Source: DAOUET01 sp034430155 (GTDB lineage Bacteria; Chloroflexota; Anaerolineae; Anaerolineales; UBA4823). Taken from it: 15,072 nucleotides of DNA. A model generated the notes under the pieces. The model searched no databases, had not been told where the DNA came from, and saw only the letters and a list, made by a program, of their open reading frames with translations. The translations under genes were made by a program, and so were the position numbers. The stretch covers positions 1 through 15,072 of the forward strand of contig DAOUET010000129.1 in assembly GCA_034430155.1 (NCBI GenBank). The letters are read 5' to 3'. This document shows positions 5,912 through 13,937 of this stretch, piece by piece (position 1 is the first letter of the stretch; the number at the start of each line of letters is the position of its first letter).

Positions 5912-7840
5912 ATGCTCCCTAATGTGCGTAGGATTATCCTGGCGTTATCCACTGTGACTTTTCTGTTTTTCGCCATAATCGCGTTAATGGGGGATATCTT
6001 CGTGGCGCATGCTCAGCAAACAGAATTGGTCAGGTTGGTAAACCCTAATACGGATACCTTTCCGCAAATTACCAGTTTTCTGGATGTGCGCGATGCTCAG
6101 GGGAATTTTGTGCATGGCCTTGAAAAAGCCGATGTTAAAGTAGTGGAAGATGATGTTACCCTGCCGATCAATGAATTGAACCAGATGCGACCGGGAGCTC
6201 AGGTGGTTATTGCTATCAATCCGGGTAGATCGTTCGCGATCCAGGATGTGCAGGGGCTGTCTCGCTATGACTATTTGGTGCAAGCGTTGCAGGCCTGGGT
6301 GAATTCCCGGCAAGGATCATCCATAGACGATTTGAGTATTTTGGCAGAGGAAGGTCCTGAGGCAACTCACCTCGATGATATTGAAAATTGGTTCGCCACT
6401 CTAAAGAGTTACCAGCCAAATGCACGTATAGCCGTGCCTCAGTTTGATATCCTTGGGCGCGCGATGGAGGTCGCGGCTGATCCTACTATACGCCCTGGCA
6501 TGGGGCGCGCTGTATTGTTCATCACTTCATTACCGGAACAGGATATTGGTTTAGTATTTCAAAGTCTGGCTTCGCGGGCCAGGTTGAGCAATACGCGAAT
6601 TTTTGTGTGGTTGGTGGCTTCTCCCGAACAATTTGCTTCCTCAGACGCACAACAACTGGCGGACTTGGCTGACCAGACAGGGGGAAGTATCTTTTATTAT
6701 TCAGGTCAGGAATCAATACCGGACCTCGAAGATTATCTCGAGCCTCTTAGGAATACATATTATTTGGTATATGGTTCTCGCATCGCTACCAGCGGTAATC
6801 ATCGAATTTCTGTACAGGTTAAAACAGAGGGATTTGAAGCTACTTCCTCTGAGCGGGATTTCGAATTGGAAGTATTGCCACCCAATGTGGCGTTTATTTC
6901 ACCTCCGCCCGAAATTGATCGGAAAAGAGATGAGAGCCGGATAGACGACCCTGATGCTATCACTCCTGGAATGCAATCTCTCGAGGTCTTGATTGAATTT
7001 CCAGACGGTCATGAGAGACCGATCAGACGGACCAGTTTATATGTCGATGGAAACTTGGTTGACGAAAACACCTCTGCTCCTTTTGACCATTTTACGTGGG
7101 ATCTGAAGGGATATATAAATAGCGGACAACACACCTTGAAGGCTGAAATTGTGGACAGCTTCGGATTGAGTAATCTCAGTGTGGATACACCGGTCTTGGT
7201 GCTGGTTGAGCGTCCTCGAACGGGTATTATGATGGCGCTTTCTCGCAATCGTTCATTGCTGGCTGGATCTGCTGTGATTCTAGCGGGAGCAGTATTACTC
7301 CTGGTATTGATCGTAGGAGGGCGGGTAAGACCGGGAGCGATGCGAATGCTCAGGCGAAGGCAGAAACGCTCTGATCCGGTGACTCAGCCAGTCCGAGTCA
7401 AAGCCGAACCAGTCGTGAAGCGTATTCCAGGCTGGGTCAACCGGTTTCAGTGGCCTCATCGCCGGGCTGCTACCAATGCGTATGCCTTTATGATCCATTT
7501 TTCCGATTCAGAAGAGTTAAATAGTGCACCTCCTATTGCCCTCGTGAATGACGAGATTACTTTTGGGAGCGATGCTACCCAAGCGACCCAGATCCTTGAC
7601 GACCCCTCCGTAGATAGTTTGCATGCCCGTCTTCGCCGGCTTGAAGACGGTTCCTTTCGTTTATCCGATGAAGGATCTGTGGCTGGAACTTGGATTAATT
7701 ACAGCCCGGTATCAAAAGAGGGGGCTGGTCTGCAGCACGGTGATTTGATTCATATCGGGAAAATGGGCTTCCTTTTTACCATGCGGAATCCTAAGCATGT
7801 GCGTAAGCCGGTGATCACTCGAGAGGAAATCCTTCCGTGA
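5912..7840 (+). CDS. Membrane protein: extracytoplasmic VWA-like and Ig-like domains, cytoplasmic FHA domain
   Basis: Single-pass membrane protein of 642 residues. Residues 1-35 form a signal peptide ending AHA before QQ. A VWA-like domain spans about 95-290: a beta-strand VVIAINPGRS (98-107), helix FDILGRAMEVA, strand VLFITSLPEQ (201-210), and later NTYYLVY. The MIDAS is degraded, with Asn103-x-Gly105-x-Ser107 in place of DxSxS. About 325-435 looks like an Ig-like beta domain (LYVDG, HTLKAEIVDSFG). A membrane helix covers about 448-470, followed by Arg/Lys-rich RRRQKR (481-486). The cytoplasmic end carries an FHA domain (about 545-625) with Ser569/His571, GTWIN (592-596) and a closing HGDLIHIG. 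FHA domains bind phosphothreonine peptides, so this looks like an outside-in adaptor. It overlaps the PP2C gene by GTGA, implying joint function. Confidence 0.85.
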   Translation: MLPNVRRIILALSTVTFLFFAIIALMGDIFVAHAQQTELVRLVNPNTDTFPQITSFLDVRDAQGNFVHGLEKADVKVVEDDVTLPINELNQMRPGAQVVIAINPGRSFAIQDVQGLSRYDYLVQALQAWVNSRQGSSIDDLSILAEEGPEATHLDDIENWFATLKSYQPNARIAVPQFDILGRAMEVAADPTIRPGMGRAVLFITSLPEQDIGLVFQSLASRARLSNTRIFVWLVASPEQFASSDAQQLADLADQTGGSIFYYSGQESIPDLEDYLEPLRNTYYLVYGSRIATSGNHRISVQVKTEGFEATSSERDFELEVLPPNVAFISPPPEIDRKRDESRIDDPDAITPGMQSLEVLIEFPDGHERPIRRTSLYVDGNLVDENTSAPFDHFTWDLKGYINSGQHTLKAEIVDSFGLSNLSVDTPVLVLVERPRTGIMMALSRNRSLLAGSAVILAGAVLLLVLIVGGRVRPGAMRMLRRRQKRSDPVTQPVRVKAEPVVKRIPGWVNRFQWPHRRAATNAYAFMIHFSDSEELNSAPPIALVNDEITFGSDATQATQILDDPSVDSLHARLRRLEDGSFRLSDEGSVAGTWINYSPVSKEGAGLQHGDLIHIGKMGFLFTMRNPKHVRKPVITREEILP

Positions 7841-9039
7841 TACCGATAGAACGAGCTCATCTATACGTGGACGCAACTACGCATGCGGGGATGAAGGGTA
7901 AGGACAACGAAGATCGCTATGCGGTTTCAGCGTTTCGAACCAGTCGCAAGGATTCTACCCCTTCCGTATTGGCTGTCGTTGCTGATGGGGTTGGGGGACA
8001 CCGGGCAGGGGAAGTGGCTGCGGAAATGGCAGTTGAAATCATCAGTGAAACCGTTTCCAGGAGTAGCGGTCAGCAGCCAGATGCAACCCTCAACGAAGCC
8101 ATCGTTCAGGCAAGCCAATCCATTTACACCCATGCGCAAGCTCACGCTGCCTACCAGGGGATGAGTTCCACATGTGCCTGCGTTTGGGTGGTAGATGATC
8201 GTCTTTACACCGCCTCTGTCGGTGATTCGCGCATTTATCTGGTACGAGGGGATATCATTCGCCAGTTATCCACCGACCACACTTGGGTGCAAGAGGCCAT
8301 CGAAGAGGGAGTTTTGACCCCGGAACAAGCCCGCAGCCACCCAAATGCGCATGTTATCCGCCGTCACCTCGGTTCTGCTCAACCAGTAATCCCTGATTTG
8401 CGATTGCGTTTGAATCCGGGTGAAACTGACGCTCAGGCGCAAGCCAACCAGGGGTTGCGCCTACAGCCAGGAGATCAAATCGTATTGTGCAGTGACGGAT
8501 TGACTGATTTGGTAGAAGATTTGGAGATATTGGATGTCCTTAGATCTACCAGGGAGGATGGTGCTCTTGAGGAGTTGGTGGCTCTGGCGAATTCCCGGGG
8601 TGGACACGATAACATAACCATTATAGCTTTACGTGTGCCTTTGAAGAAGAGTACTCTCATAAGGTCGGCGAAGCAGGGAAGTCGTTCGCCGGTTGGTTGG
8701 TTCTTGCTAGGAATGGGCTCTTTTGTATTGGTTGGCATGCTGTTGGTTGGTGGTTTGATTTGGCTTCAGAGAGGTCCCTTACCAACATCTACACAAGGTT
8801 TGGCAACAGTTACAACGCCCTCTTCAATTCCGCTAATCAAAGCCAGCTTTGCCCCCACGACTGCTATAACAGCTTCAGCCACGCTTGCCAAAACCGGTAC
8901 AAATCCAGCACCTACTGACTCTCCCCAGCCCGCCAGCCCCACCAGTATCCCTCCCACCTACACACCCTGGCCTACCTCCACGCAAATCCCCGGTCTCAAA
9001 TTTCTTTCAACGCAATCCAAGCCTCAAACTCTGCCTTGA
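7837..9039 (+). CDS. PP2C-family Ser/Thr protein phosphatase with C-terminal membrane anchor
   Basis: Metal-dependent phosphatase removing phosphate from Ser/Thr of proteins. The catalytic domain spans residues about 8-268, with all expected metal-site motifs: NEDR (24-27), ADGVGGH (49-55), VGDSR (128-132), CSDGLTDL (218-225) and GGHDN (255-259). A basic stretch leads to one membrane helix (about 287-311). A Ser/Thr/Pro-rich low-complexity tail of about 90 residues then faces outside, if the catalytic part is inside. The start is GTG, overlapping the preceding gene's stop as GTGA, with GAGAGGA about 9 nt upstream. The overlap with an FHA gene suggests it erases the phosphorylation the FHA domain reads. 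The matching kinase is not in the window. The outer tail has no recognised ligand domain. Confidence 0.93.
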   Translation: MIPIERAHLYVDATTHAGMKGKDNEDRYAVSAFRTSRKDSTPSVLAVVADGVGGHRAGEVAAEMAVEIISETVSRSSGQQPDATLNEAIVQASQSIYTHAQAHAAYQGMSSTCACVWVVDDRLYTASVGDSRIYLVRGDIIRQLSTDHTWVQEAIEEGVLTPEQARSHPNAHVIRRHLGSAQPVIPDLRLRLNPGETDAQAQANQGLRLQPGDQIVLCSDGLTDLVEDLEILDVLRSTREDGALEELVALANSRGGHDNITIIALRVPLKKSTLIRSAKQGSRSPVGWFLLGMGSFVLVGMLLVGGLIWLQRGPLPTSTQGLATVTTPSSIPLIKASFAPTTAITASATLAKTGTNPAPTDSPQPASPTSIPPTYTPWPTSTQIPGLKFLSTQSKPQTLP

Positions 9040-9046
9040 TTTCGTA

Positions 9047-9065
9047 AATGCCTCCAGCTGGCATT
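9047..9065. terminator. Small hairpin between convergent genes
   Basis: AATGCC 9047-9052 and GGCATT 9060-9065 flank a 7-nt loop in the 53-bp gap between two convergent genes. A run of seven A follows on the plus strand, so neither strand has a T-run downstream of the stem. It may slow both polymerases, but it is not a canonical terminator. Confidence 0.25.
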
Positions 9066-9092
9066 GTAAAAAAAGGGTAGACCGCTCCGTGA

Positions 9093-11390
9093 TTAAGGTA
9101 AAACCGCGTAGTAAACCTGGTTCCCAATCGCCATGAATACCATGCTGTTGCCTAGATTTAAAGCGAAAGCTGTCGCAGGGGCCTCGCTAAGAGCGGCATT
9201 GGATCGATACTGGCGTTGCATGGTGAGCTTTACGCTGAAATGGTAGATCGCTTGAGAATCTGGATCGAATAAATATATTGAAGGGTCAGGGGGAGGGCTG
9301 AAGAGGATTTGGGTGTAATTCGTGTCTTGGACTACCGCACTATTCTGGCGCCCAGGTCTGGGATCTGTGAAATTGGTTGGGTCTTCGCAACGTGTTGGCG
9401 ACTCAACTACCGCGCTAAAGGTGCAAGTTGTCAGGTGGCTGTCCTCATGTAGGAGATAGAGATCGTTTTGGTTGACAGCTAAACCGATCACATCTTGCAT
9501 GGGTGGAATCTGATCACCGAAGAAGAGACGTGGTTGTTTTGTGACATCCATATTACGGTATATCCATACTGCGTTGGTTTGTGGATCTAAAATGTACAGG
9601 TCTCCGGTGTCTTGTGTGAGCCCTTGCGGTGTTCCCCAATTGGTATCGGGTGGGATCATGGCGAGAGCCAGTGGGGCGTCGCCGGGGATGCAATAGAGCA
9701 GGTTGCCGTTTGCATCCATTCCAAGCAAGGTGGATTGCATTTCATTACCTCTTGGCATAGGAGCGATGTCAGTTATCGCCCCAACGATGTAACTGCCATA
9801 GGGACCCGGACCACACTGAAAGGTTGGATCGAGCACAAAGCCATTGCTGGTTAAAGTCGCCCGTAGGACCACACCTTCTGTCGCGTTGAGCAGATATAGA
9901 TCGCTCTCTGTAACGATCATGCGGGTGATGATGGCGTCTTCTTTGAGGCCGCTGCTTAGAGCTGGTTGATAAGCGAGGCGCTCCACATAGTCTAGGCTGT
10001 CGAGCACACCTTGAGACTCACTACGCAAAGCTTTTGAAACGCTGGTGGTTTGATAGACTTCAGCCTGTGTGAGCAAATTCAATGTAAAAGACCAGGCCTC
10101 GCGTTGTTCTTGAGGGTCGCTCTTTGCTCTGGCTAGCTGAGCAGCACCCTCGGCTTGGCTGAAGTAGACCTCATATTGTGCGGCGCGACCGCGCTGGAAA
10201 TAAATCACGCTTGCTGCTGTCACCACGATCAATGGAACGGCTATTGCCACAAAAGCCATTGTGGAGGCGGGCAGGCTGAAGAAGCCTGTGTCTGGAAGCA
10301 CCCTTCGGATGAGCGTACCGATTGCCCGTCCTCCTCCCCGGACAACCCTATCTAGTGTCCCTCCCATAACTGAGAAGACCTTGGCCATAGGGGCAAAATT
10401 GACTTTAGGTATAGAAGATTGCCTGGTGGCCCTTTCCGGAGGTGAAATTGGCTGGCTTTTTGGGGGCGACTCAGGTGAAATCGTTCCATTAGCCAAAGTG
10501 GGGTCCGGAGTCATTGGAGGGCTCGCCTCAGGAATAGGGATAGGGGAGCTCTCGCTGGAAGGAGTCGTCTCTGCTGTAGATTTCTTTTCACTTTGAGGTG
10601 AGGGAAATGGTTCAGGCCTGGCTGGCTCTTCTGAAGGGATAGTTAGTTGTTCGGGTTTTTGCTCGGGCGATGTAGCTCTCGGTCGGGCTGCCCGGACCGG
10701 TCGAAGAAGGTGTATCTGGCCCTTCCCAGCTTGTGCCTGTATCAGCACTGCAGATAGCTCTGGATGGGTTTGTTTAAGTAGCCTGATCCGCAGGCTTTCC
10801 GGACCTTGTGCATGTGCGCTTTGTAATGTGGATATTGACCAGGGTGGCGATGGTTGAGGCGTGAGCAGCACAGCATCATTCACCTGCAGCGACGTTTGCG
10901 AGAATCGTATTGCGGTGGTTCGTGTGAGACCTAAGCCTCGACCGGCCAGATGAGGGTCGTATAAGTAGCGAGCTTCGTTGATAGATAGCAGATAGGCGTG
11001 AGTAGGACCCGATTGTCCCAAATAGAGTGAGTCGTCGTGCAGCACAACCTGAGTCAATAGCCCGATTGCCTGTTGGCCGGTACTTGCACTTTTAAGATTG
11101 CGATCTAGTAAGTAAAGGTTGAGGGACTCTGCTGCCGCCCGTTGAGCGGCTGTAACTGATCCGGAAGTCTTGTAAAAGGTATGCGCCAGGCGGTATAAGA
11201 TTTCCTTGATTTGCTGGTCTCCTAGGGGAGCATTGCCTTCCAAGGCAAGGTAGAGGATCAGCTGGTCACGGTCTCTATTGCGGGCAGGGCGGCGGGGAGA
11301 GCTGGCGATGTACAATCCTGGCAGCGTGGGTTGCTCTTGACCGCTAAAGTGTACCAAGGGCAGTAAGATCAGATCAATGGAAGAAGTCAT
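9093..11390 (-). CDS. Membrane protein: degenerate PP2C-like domain, Pro-rich linker, TM, beta-propeller-like domain
   Basis: A 765-residue protein. Residues 1-228 follow the strand order of a PP2C phosphatase but lack its metal ligands: GQSGPTHAYLL (125-135) sits where VGDSRxYL belongs, LEG where DG belongs (49-52), and DAVLLTPQPSPP (172-183) where the D-LLL-SDG strand belongs. It is therefore probably a pseudophosphatase. A Pro/Ser/Glu-rich linker (about 238-325) leads to one membrane helix (377-397). An alpha-helical segment (about 402-470) precedes repeated short beta strands such as SDLYLLN, GDLYILD, NDLYLLH and PSIYLFD (485-765), as in a beta-propeller. By the positive-inside rule the PP2C-like part is cytoplasmic. 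It converges on the true PP2C gene. No Shine-Dalgarno sequence precedes the ATG at 11390. The exact domain family is not recognised; the fold calls rest on pattern. Confidence 0.8.
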   Translation of the reverse strand: MTSSIDLILLPLVHFSGQEQPTLPGLYIASSPRRPARNRDRDQLILYLALEGNAPLGDQQIKEILYRLAHTFYKTSGSVTAAQRAAAESLNLYLLDRNLKSASTGQQAIGLLTQVVLHDDSLYLGQSGPTHAYLLSINEARYLYDPHLAGRGLGLTRTTAIRFSQTSLQVNDAVLLTPQPSPPWSISTLQSAHAQGPESLRIRLLKQTHPELSAVLIQAQAGKGQIHLLRPVRAARPRATSPEQKPEQLTIPSEEPARPEPFPSPQSEKKSTAETTPSSESSPIPIPEASPPMTPDPTLANGTISPESPPKSQPISPPERATRQSSIPKVNFAPMAKVFSVMGGTLDRVVRGGGRAIGTLIRRVLPDTGFFSLPASTMAFVAIAVPLIVVTAASVIYFQRGRAAQYEVYFSQAEGAAQLARAKSDPQEQREAWSFTLNLLTQAEVYQTTSVSKALRSESQGVLDSLDYVERLAYQPALSSGLKEDAIITRMIVTESDLYLLNATEGVVLRATLTSNGFVLDPTFQCGPGPYGSYIVGAITDIAPMPRGNEMQSTLLGMDANGNLLYCIPGDAPLALAMIPPDTNWGTPQGLTQDTGDLYILDPQTNAVWIYRNMDVTKQPRLFFGDQIPPMQDVIGLAVNQNDLYLLHEDSHLTTCTFSAVVESPTRCEDPTNFTDPRPGRQNSAVVQDTNYTQILFSPPPDPSIYLFDPDSQAIYHFSVKLTMQRQYRSNAALSEAPATAFALNLGNSMVFMAIGNQVYYAVLP

Positions 11391-11405
11391 CTTAGAAGTA
11401 GGTTA

Positions 11406-11434
11406 TTACAAGTGATCAATGCCGACATTATACT
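11406..11434 (+). promoter_or_regulatory. Weak promoter candidate in the divergent gap
   Basis: TTACAA 11406-11411, a 17-bp spacer and TATACT 11429-11434 fit sigma-70 geometry, but the -35 matches consensus at only three positions. TATAAT is also read on the minus strand at 11432-11427, about 37 nt before the 765-residue gene, without a -35. The 106-bp gap must hold the start signals for the minus-strand gene and once did for the broken plus-strand gene. Confidence 0.25.
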
Positions 11435-11496
11435 GGTAAATTGCGGTGCGGTGGGCTGGCTACTTTTTCTAGGATCAAAATGGAGAAATCTGTTCC

Positions 11497-12023
11497 ATGA
11501 AGCTCGATGTCCTACGCACTACCATGGAATTTAATCAGCTGACGGAGGAGTGGGATCATTTATTAAGAGGAAGTGCAAGTGACGTGCCATTCTTACGGCA
11601 CGAATACCCTGCTATATGGTGGCGGACCCTCGGGAGTGGTGAGTGGTCGCATGGTGAATCCTTTATTGTAACCGGACGACAGGAAGATGGCGGGCTGATT
11701 GGGATCGCCCCCCTGTTTTTCACTGACAATCGCAGGGGTGAATCTGCCCTGGTTTTACTGGGGATCTCGAAATGTCGGATTTCTTGGATGTGATCGTTTC
11801 CTTGTATAATGTACCGTCCTTCTTGCTAAACCCGCTCTACTCCCTGGACGGTCCCACGACTCCCAATTGGCAGGTCTTGGATTGGTATAATCTCTTGGAA
11901 AGCTCCCCAACCCTGGCAGCTCTCCTTGAAGGCTCTTCGTCCGGGTGGGTTCTATTGAATTATTGCTTATATGGGCAAATTAACATAAGCGTACTTCTTT
12001 TGATTTCAGGCGCGACGATGTAG
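11497..12023 (+). pseudogene. Remnant of a FemAB/CelD-like (BioF2-like) GNAT acetyltransferase
   Basis: The first 90 residues read as the N-terminus of an Acetyltransf_6-type protein: FNQLTEEWDHLL, then SDVPFLRHEYPAIWWRTLG, then LIGIAPLFF and ALVLLG. The frame then stops at 11791-11793. The natural continuation, LEMSDFLDVIVSLYN, lies in another frame from about 11766, so a single base has been lost between about 11758 and 11768. The second frame continues with family-like SPTLAALLEGSSSGW and then degrades into non-family sequence, ending at 12023. Intact members are about 330-350 residues; here about 165 remain and the catalytic C-terminal half is absent. GGAG lies 11 nt before the ATG. The frameshift could be a sequencing error, but the missing C-terminal half cannot be explained that way. 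Confidence 0.7.
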
Positions 12024-12098
12024 CGTACGAGTACTGTTAAGGGGGGATTAACCGTTTTGTGACCCGGGCGATCTTCAGGCGTTAGCAACAGTATTTGC

Positions 12099-13214
12099 CT
12101 AACTCCAGACCTTTCTCGGCATTCCAAACCCCCCGATCTGCACGCTTTCAGGTTTATCTGTCCAGATACCTGCTATTTTTGTCCCGCATTTCGGGCAAGT
12201 TCCCTCGGAAGTGATCTGGTAATCGGCGATGACATAACTATAGCGCTTTATCAGGAGAGTCTGGCAATTAGGGCAGACAGTGTTCTCATAGCCTCCCACC
12301 CGACCAGGGATATTACCGGCATACACGTAGTTTAAACCGGCTTCCTGGCCGATCTCGGCCGCTCTAATCAAGGTGTTCACCGATGTGGGTGGTGGATCAG
12401 TCATCTTATAATCGGGATGGAAAGCGGTCACATGCCAGGGGATGTCCCTGGAGACCGAGGCGATAAATCGAGCTGCATCCATGAGTTCGTCAGTGCTGTC
12501 GTTAAATCCGGGGACGATCAGGGTGACAATCTCCAACCAAAGGCCCAATTCATAAACCATTCGAATGGTATCTAATACATGCTCTAATACGCCGCCTAAC
12601 TTGCGATAATGACGGTCTTGCATGGTTTTTAAATCAATTTTGTACCCAACAATGTAAGGACGTAGATACTCCAAGGTCTCACGGGTGCCATTGCCATTGG
12701 AAATATAAACGCACTTTAGCCCTGCCTTTTGAGCGCGCTGGAAAATCCCAACGGCCCACTCTGAGGTGATCAAAGGCTCGTTATAAGAAGAAGCGATGAT
12801 GCTTGCCCTGTTTCGGAGAGCGTAATTTACCATTGATTCCGGGGTTACGCGGCGGATAAAATTCCCTGAGGCATCCGATGCCGGATCTCGCATGGCTTGT
12901 GAGGTCAACCAATTTTGGCAATACCCGCAGTGAAAATCACAACCCAACATGCCAAAGGTAAGGGCATCTGTCCCGGGTAACAAGTGGAAGAAAGGTTTTT
13001 TCTCGATCGGATCAGCTTGTAAGGCGGCCACATAACCCCACGGCGCCATTAACTTTCCGCCTTGGTTGAATCTCACCTGGCAGATGCCGCGCTTGCCATT
13101 TCTAATGAGACAACGATGACCACATGCGTAGCAACGCACTGCCTCATCGGGCAGAGTTTCGTATAACTCTGCCTCTACGGTCAGTTTATCCAATTGGTTA
13201 GCTAGTGTTGACAT
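12099..13214 (-). CDS. amrS: AmmeMemoRadiSam system radical SAM enzyme
   Basis: Radical SAM enzyme of 371 residues, of the family found with AMMECR1 and Memo proteins; its reaction is not settled to my knowledge. The [4Fe-4S]-SAM motif is Cys92-x3-Cys96-x2-Cys99 within GMLGCDFHCGYCQNW. The N-terminal Cys cluster (C28, C31, C35, C45) in CYACGHRC and GKRGICQVR is typical. So is the C-terminal ribbon (C314, C317, C340, C343) with a GTKIAGIW-like ending. Core motifs SSYNEPL (142-148), YISNGNGT (170-177), DLKTM (194-198) and AFHPDYKM (264-271) are present. The start at 13214 is chosen because GGAG lies 5 nt upstream; an in-frame ATG at 13265 would add 17 atypical residues. Neither AMMECR1 nor Memo is in the window. 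It is transcribed divergently from mobA. Confidence 0.93.
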   Translation of the reverse strand: MSTLANQLDKLTVEAELYETLPDEAVRCYACGHRCLIRNGKRGICQVRFNQGGKLMAPWGYVAALQADPIEKKPFFHLLPGTDALTFGMLGCDFHCGYCQNWLTSQAMRDPASDASGNFIRRVTPESMVNYALRNRASIIASSYNEPLITSEWAVGIFQRAQKAGLKCVYISNGNGTRETLEYLRPYIVGYKIDLKTMQDRHYRKLGGVLEHVLDTIRMVYELGLWLEIVTLIVPGFNDSTDELMDAARFIASVSRDIPWHVTAFHPDYKMTDPPPTSVNTLIRAAEIGQEAGLNYVYAGNIPGRVGGYENTVCPNCQTLLIKRYSYVIADYQITSEGTCPKCGTKIAGIWTDKPESVQIGGFGMPRKVWS

Positions 13215-13272
13215 AAAAACTCCAGATAGTCTATACACCAATAAAGTTGAGAAGTCGCTTTTCATTCTCTAT

Positions 13273-13278
13273 TATAAT
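13273..13278 (+). promoter_or_regulatory. -10 box of mobA (leaderless type)
   Basis: A perfect TATAAT lies 7 nt before the mobA ATG at 13286, with no Shine-Dalgarno sequence between. TTGAGA at 13247-13252 could be a -35, but the spacer is 20 bp. The surrounding ATTATAAT is self-complementary, so the same bases give TATAAT on the minus strand and could also serve amrS. Confidence 0.5.
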
Positions 13279-13285
13279 CAAATCT

Positions 13286-13888
13286 ATGCTCACTGTTTCG
13301 ATTCAATCTGGTGGGTCTTCAAGCCGCATGGGTCAGGATAAAGCTCTGATGCCTTTTCTAGGGAAACCGTTAATCGCCCGGGTGTTGGAGAGGGTCAGGT
13401 TCCTCGCAGATGAAGTGTTGGTGACCACCAACCGGCCGGCTGAATACACCTTCCTGGGCGTCCCTCTTTTCTTGGATATTATCAAGAATCGGGGCGCATT
13501 GGGGGGGTTGTACACTGCCTTGAGTGTCGCCAAATATCCCTATGTTGCGGTGGTTGCCTGTGACATGCCTTTCGTCAATCCAGATATCCTGGCGCTCAGT
13601 CGCGATCTCCTGGGCGTGAAGGATTTCGACGCCGTTATCCCCCGGACCGAACATGGATTGGAACCCTTTCACGCAGTCTATCGACGTACAGCCTGTTTGC
13701 CTGCGGTTAATGCAGCTCTCCAGGCTGGCAAGTGGCGGTTGATTTCCTGGTTATCTGAGGTAAGGTTATATGAGTTAAGCCGCAAGGAAATGCAGCCATT
13801 TGATCCTGCTGGTATGGCCTTCTGGAATATCAATAACCCCCAGGAATTCCGTCAGGCCGAGCACTTATTGGATGAATCTAAAGAGTGA
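13286..13888 (+). CDS. mobA: Molybdenum cofactor guanylyltransferase
   Basis: Transfers GMP from GTP to molybdopterin-Mo to make the guanine dinucleotide cofactor of enzymes such as formate dehydrogenases and other DMSO-reductase-family proteins. The 200 residues match the usual length of about 190-200. Motifs seen are the nucleotide-binding GGSSSRMGQDKA (9-20) with the Lys of PFLGKPLI, then NRGALGGL (68-75) and the metal-binding Asp in ACDMPF (91-96). HGLEPFHAVYRR (123-134) and the C-terminal FWNINNPQEF (179-188) complete the set. The start is placed at 13286 because the family begins just before the GG loop. It is 49 bp upstream of the PLP-enzyme gene. A related nucleotidyltransferase such as MocA is less likely given the NINNPQEF ending. 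Confidence 0.92.
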   Translation: MLTVSIQSGGSSSRMGQDKALMPFLGKPLIARVLERVRFLADEVLVTTNRPAEYTFLGVPLFLDIIKNRGALGGLYTALSVAKYPYVAVVACDMPFVNPDILALSRDLLGVKDFDAVIPRTEHGLEPFHAVYRRTACLPAVNAALQAGKWRLISWLSEVRLYELSRKEMQPFDPAGMAFWNINNPQEFRQAEHLLDESKE

Positions 13889-13937
13889 ATATGTTTCATA
13901 ACCCCCTCAAATACAAATTGGGATATGGAGAAGAACG

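Noticed and set aside
13215..13265. N-terminal extension of amrS to the ATG at 13265
   Set aside because: The extra 17 residues are not family-like and 13214 has a well-spaced ribosome binding site.
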